Positions 6,216 through 7,174 of a stretch of DNA of 7,174 nt are shown one piece after another. This DNA is from AG-12 sp027319585. Its GTDB lineage: Bacteria > Chloroflexota > Dormibacteria > Aeolococcales > Bog-877. The DNA lies in the NCBI GenBank assembly GCA_027319585.1, contig DAHVMY010000065.1:1-7174 (forward strand), given 5' to 3'. Under the pieces are notes generated by a model. That model was not told the origin of the DNA, did not search any database, and was given only the letters and a program-made list of their open reading frames with translations. Every line of letters begins with the position of its first letter. The stretch's first letter is position 1. A program made the translations under genes and the position numbers.

Positions 6216-7174
6216 ATGCTGAACGTAGCCATCCTGGGCCACAGTCACGACGGCAAGACCACTCTTGCAGAGGCGCTGCTTTTCGCCGCCGGAGCTCTGC
6301 CGCGGCTGGGGTCGACCGACCAGGGCACCGCGGCGCTGGACTACGAGCCGGAGGAGCAGCACCGGCACATCTCAATCCAGCTCGGTCTCGCCACCCTGGA
6401 CTTCGAGCAGCGTTCCCTGACGCTCCTCGACTGCCCTGGTTTCCAGGACTTCCAGGGCGAGATGGTGGCCGCCCTGGCGGTGGCGGACGCGGCCGTGGTC
6501 GTCGTCAGCGCCACCTCCCCGGGCCAGCTCGCGGTGGGCACGGAGTCGGCCTGGAGGGCCCTGGCCGCCCGGCAGCTGCCGCGGATTGTCGTCCTCACCA
6601 AGTTGGACAAAGAGCATGCTGACTTCCGGGGGACCATGGACACTCTGAGGCAGCGCCTCAGCCCCCGGCCGATCGCCCTGCAGCTGCCGATGGGGCAGGA
6701 GCACGAGTTCCGGGGAGCGGTCGACCTCCTGTCCCAGCGCGCCCTGGTCTTCGACGAGCACGGGCAGCACCGCGAGGAGGATCCGCCAGGAGCGATGGCT
6801 TCGGAGGTGGAGGCCGCCCGCCAGGAGCTGGTGGAGGCGGTCTGCGAGTCCGACGACGCGCTCCTGGAGCGCTACCTCGAGGGCGAGCAGCCGAGTGCCG
6901 AGGAGCTGCAGGCAGCACTGCTCAAGGCGACCGCCGAGGCCCGCATCGCCCCGGTTCTGCTGGCTGCCCCGGCGCGCGCGCTGGGCGCCCGGCGGGTGCT
7001 GGAGGCGCTCTGCTCCAGCCTGCCCCACGGTGCCGCGGAGCCGGACTCTGAGCCGGCCCGGCTTCGGGTCTTCAAGACGGTGGCGGATCCCTTCGGCAAG
7101 GTCTCCTACTTCCGGGTGATGGCGGGGACGGTGCGGGGCGACCTCCACCTCCACAACGCCGGCAACGGCCACGA
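6216..7174 (+). CDS. Elongation factor G-like translational GTPase (3' end outside window)
   Basis: The frame from ATG 6216 is open to the window edge, giving 319 residues of a protein whose family is normally about 650-720 long. GAGG at 6204-6207 is the probable ribosome-binding site. The GTPase motifs are G1 GHSHDGKTT (8-16), a switch I-like EEQHRHISIQ (46-55) where canonical EF-G has RGITI, G3 DCPGFQDF (72-79) where canonical EF-G has DTPGHVDF, and G4 TKLD (128-131) where NKxD is usual. IALQLPMGQEHEFRGAVDLL (153-172) is the typical EF-G segment leading into the G' insert. Domain II begins near 283 with RLRVFKTVADPFGKVSYFRV. These substitutions place it with the EF-G-like (FusA2-type) paralogues rather than the main translocase; the role of that group is poorly defined. 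It is divergent from folP. The main fusA gene is not in the window. Confidence is high for EF-G superfamily and moderate for the paralogue assignment. Confidence 0.88.
   Translation, partial: MLNVAILGHSHDGKTTLAEALLFAAGALPRLGSTDQGTAALDYEPEEQHRHISIQLGLATLDFEQRSLTLLDCPGFQDFQGEMVAALAVADAAVVVVSATSPGQLAVGTESAWRALAARQLPRIVVLTKLDKEHADFRGTMDTLRQRLSPRPIALQLPMGQEHEFRGAVDLLSQRALVFDEHGQHREEDPPGAMASEVEAARQELVEAVCESDDALLERYLEGEQPSAEELQAALLKATAEARIAPVLLAAPARALGARRVLEALCSSLPHGAAEPDSEPARLRVFKTVADPFGKVSYFRVMAGTVRGDLHLHNAGNGH

Noticed and set aside
6372..7172. Minus-strand open frame of 266 codons opposite the EF-G-like gene
   Set aside because: Shadow of the GTPase gene with no recognisable motif.
1..7174. CRISPR array, tRNA, rRNA, insertion sequence or toxin-antitoxin pair
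   Set aside because: I found no spaced direct repeats, no cloverleaf-like sequence with tRNA signatures, no transposase and no small paired genes.

Overview
The window is GC-rich DNA (roughly 70 % by eye) with GTG and TTG start codons, almost no intergenic space and arginine-, alanine- and proline-rich proteins. This fits an actinobacterial-type or deep-branching GC-rich lineage such as Dormibacterota or Chloroflexota. That placement is inferred from style and gene content; no rRNA or taxon-specific marker is present. I see no tRNA, rRNA, CRISPR array, insertion sequence or phage gene.

Layout. Positions 1-1445 (minus) carry the N-terminal 481 residues of a lipoprotein with two Ig-like modules and a WD40/TolB-like propeller; it runs off the left edge. 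Just upstream on the same strand is a 423-residue protein with an N-terminal DUF4388 domain (1508-2779), probably in the same transcript. A divergent promoter gap (2780-2910) separates it from a plus-strand pair: a FemA/FemB/FemX-type peptidoglycan bridge aminoacyltransferase (2911-3924) and a translationally coupled, unrecognised 207-residue acidic protein (3921-4544). The unknown gene converges on and overlaps by 53 bases the end of folK (4492-5037, minus). folK in turn overlaps by 8 bases the end of folP (5030-6133, minus). A second divergent gap (6134-6215) leads to a plus-strand elongation factor G-like GTPase that starts at 6216 and runs off the right edge.

The genes fall into small functional blocks: cell envelope (lipoprotein, FemX-like enzyme), possible signalling or scaffolding (DUF4388), two consecutive folate-pathway enzymes (FolK makes the pterin pyrophosphate that FolP condenses with p-aminobenzoate), and a translation-factor paralogue. 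Most of this is ordinary chromosomal housekeeping, and I see no clear new defence or mobile system. The items most worth a second look are the unknown coupled partner of the FemX-like enzyme with its Cys/His cluster, the EF-G-like protein with altered GTPase motifs, the multi-module DUF4388 protein, and the N-terminal extension of FolP.
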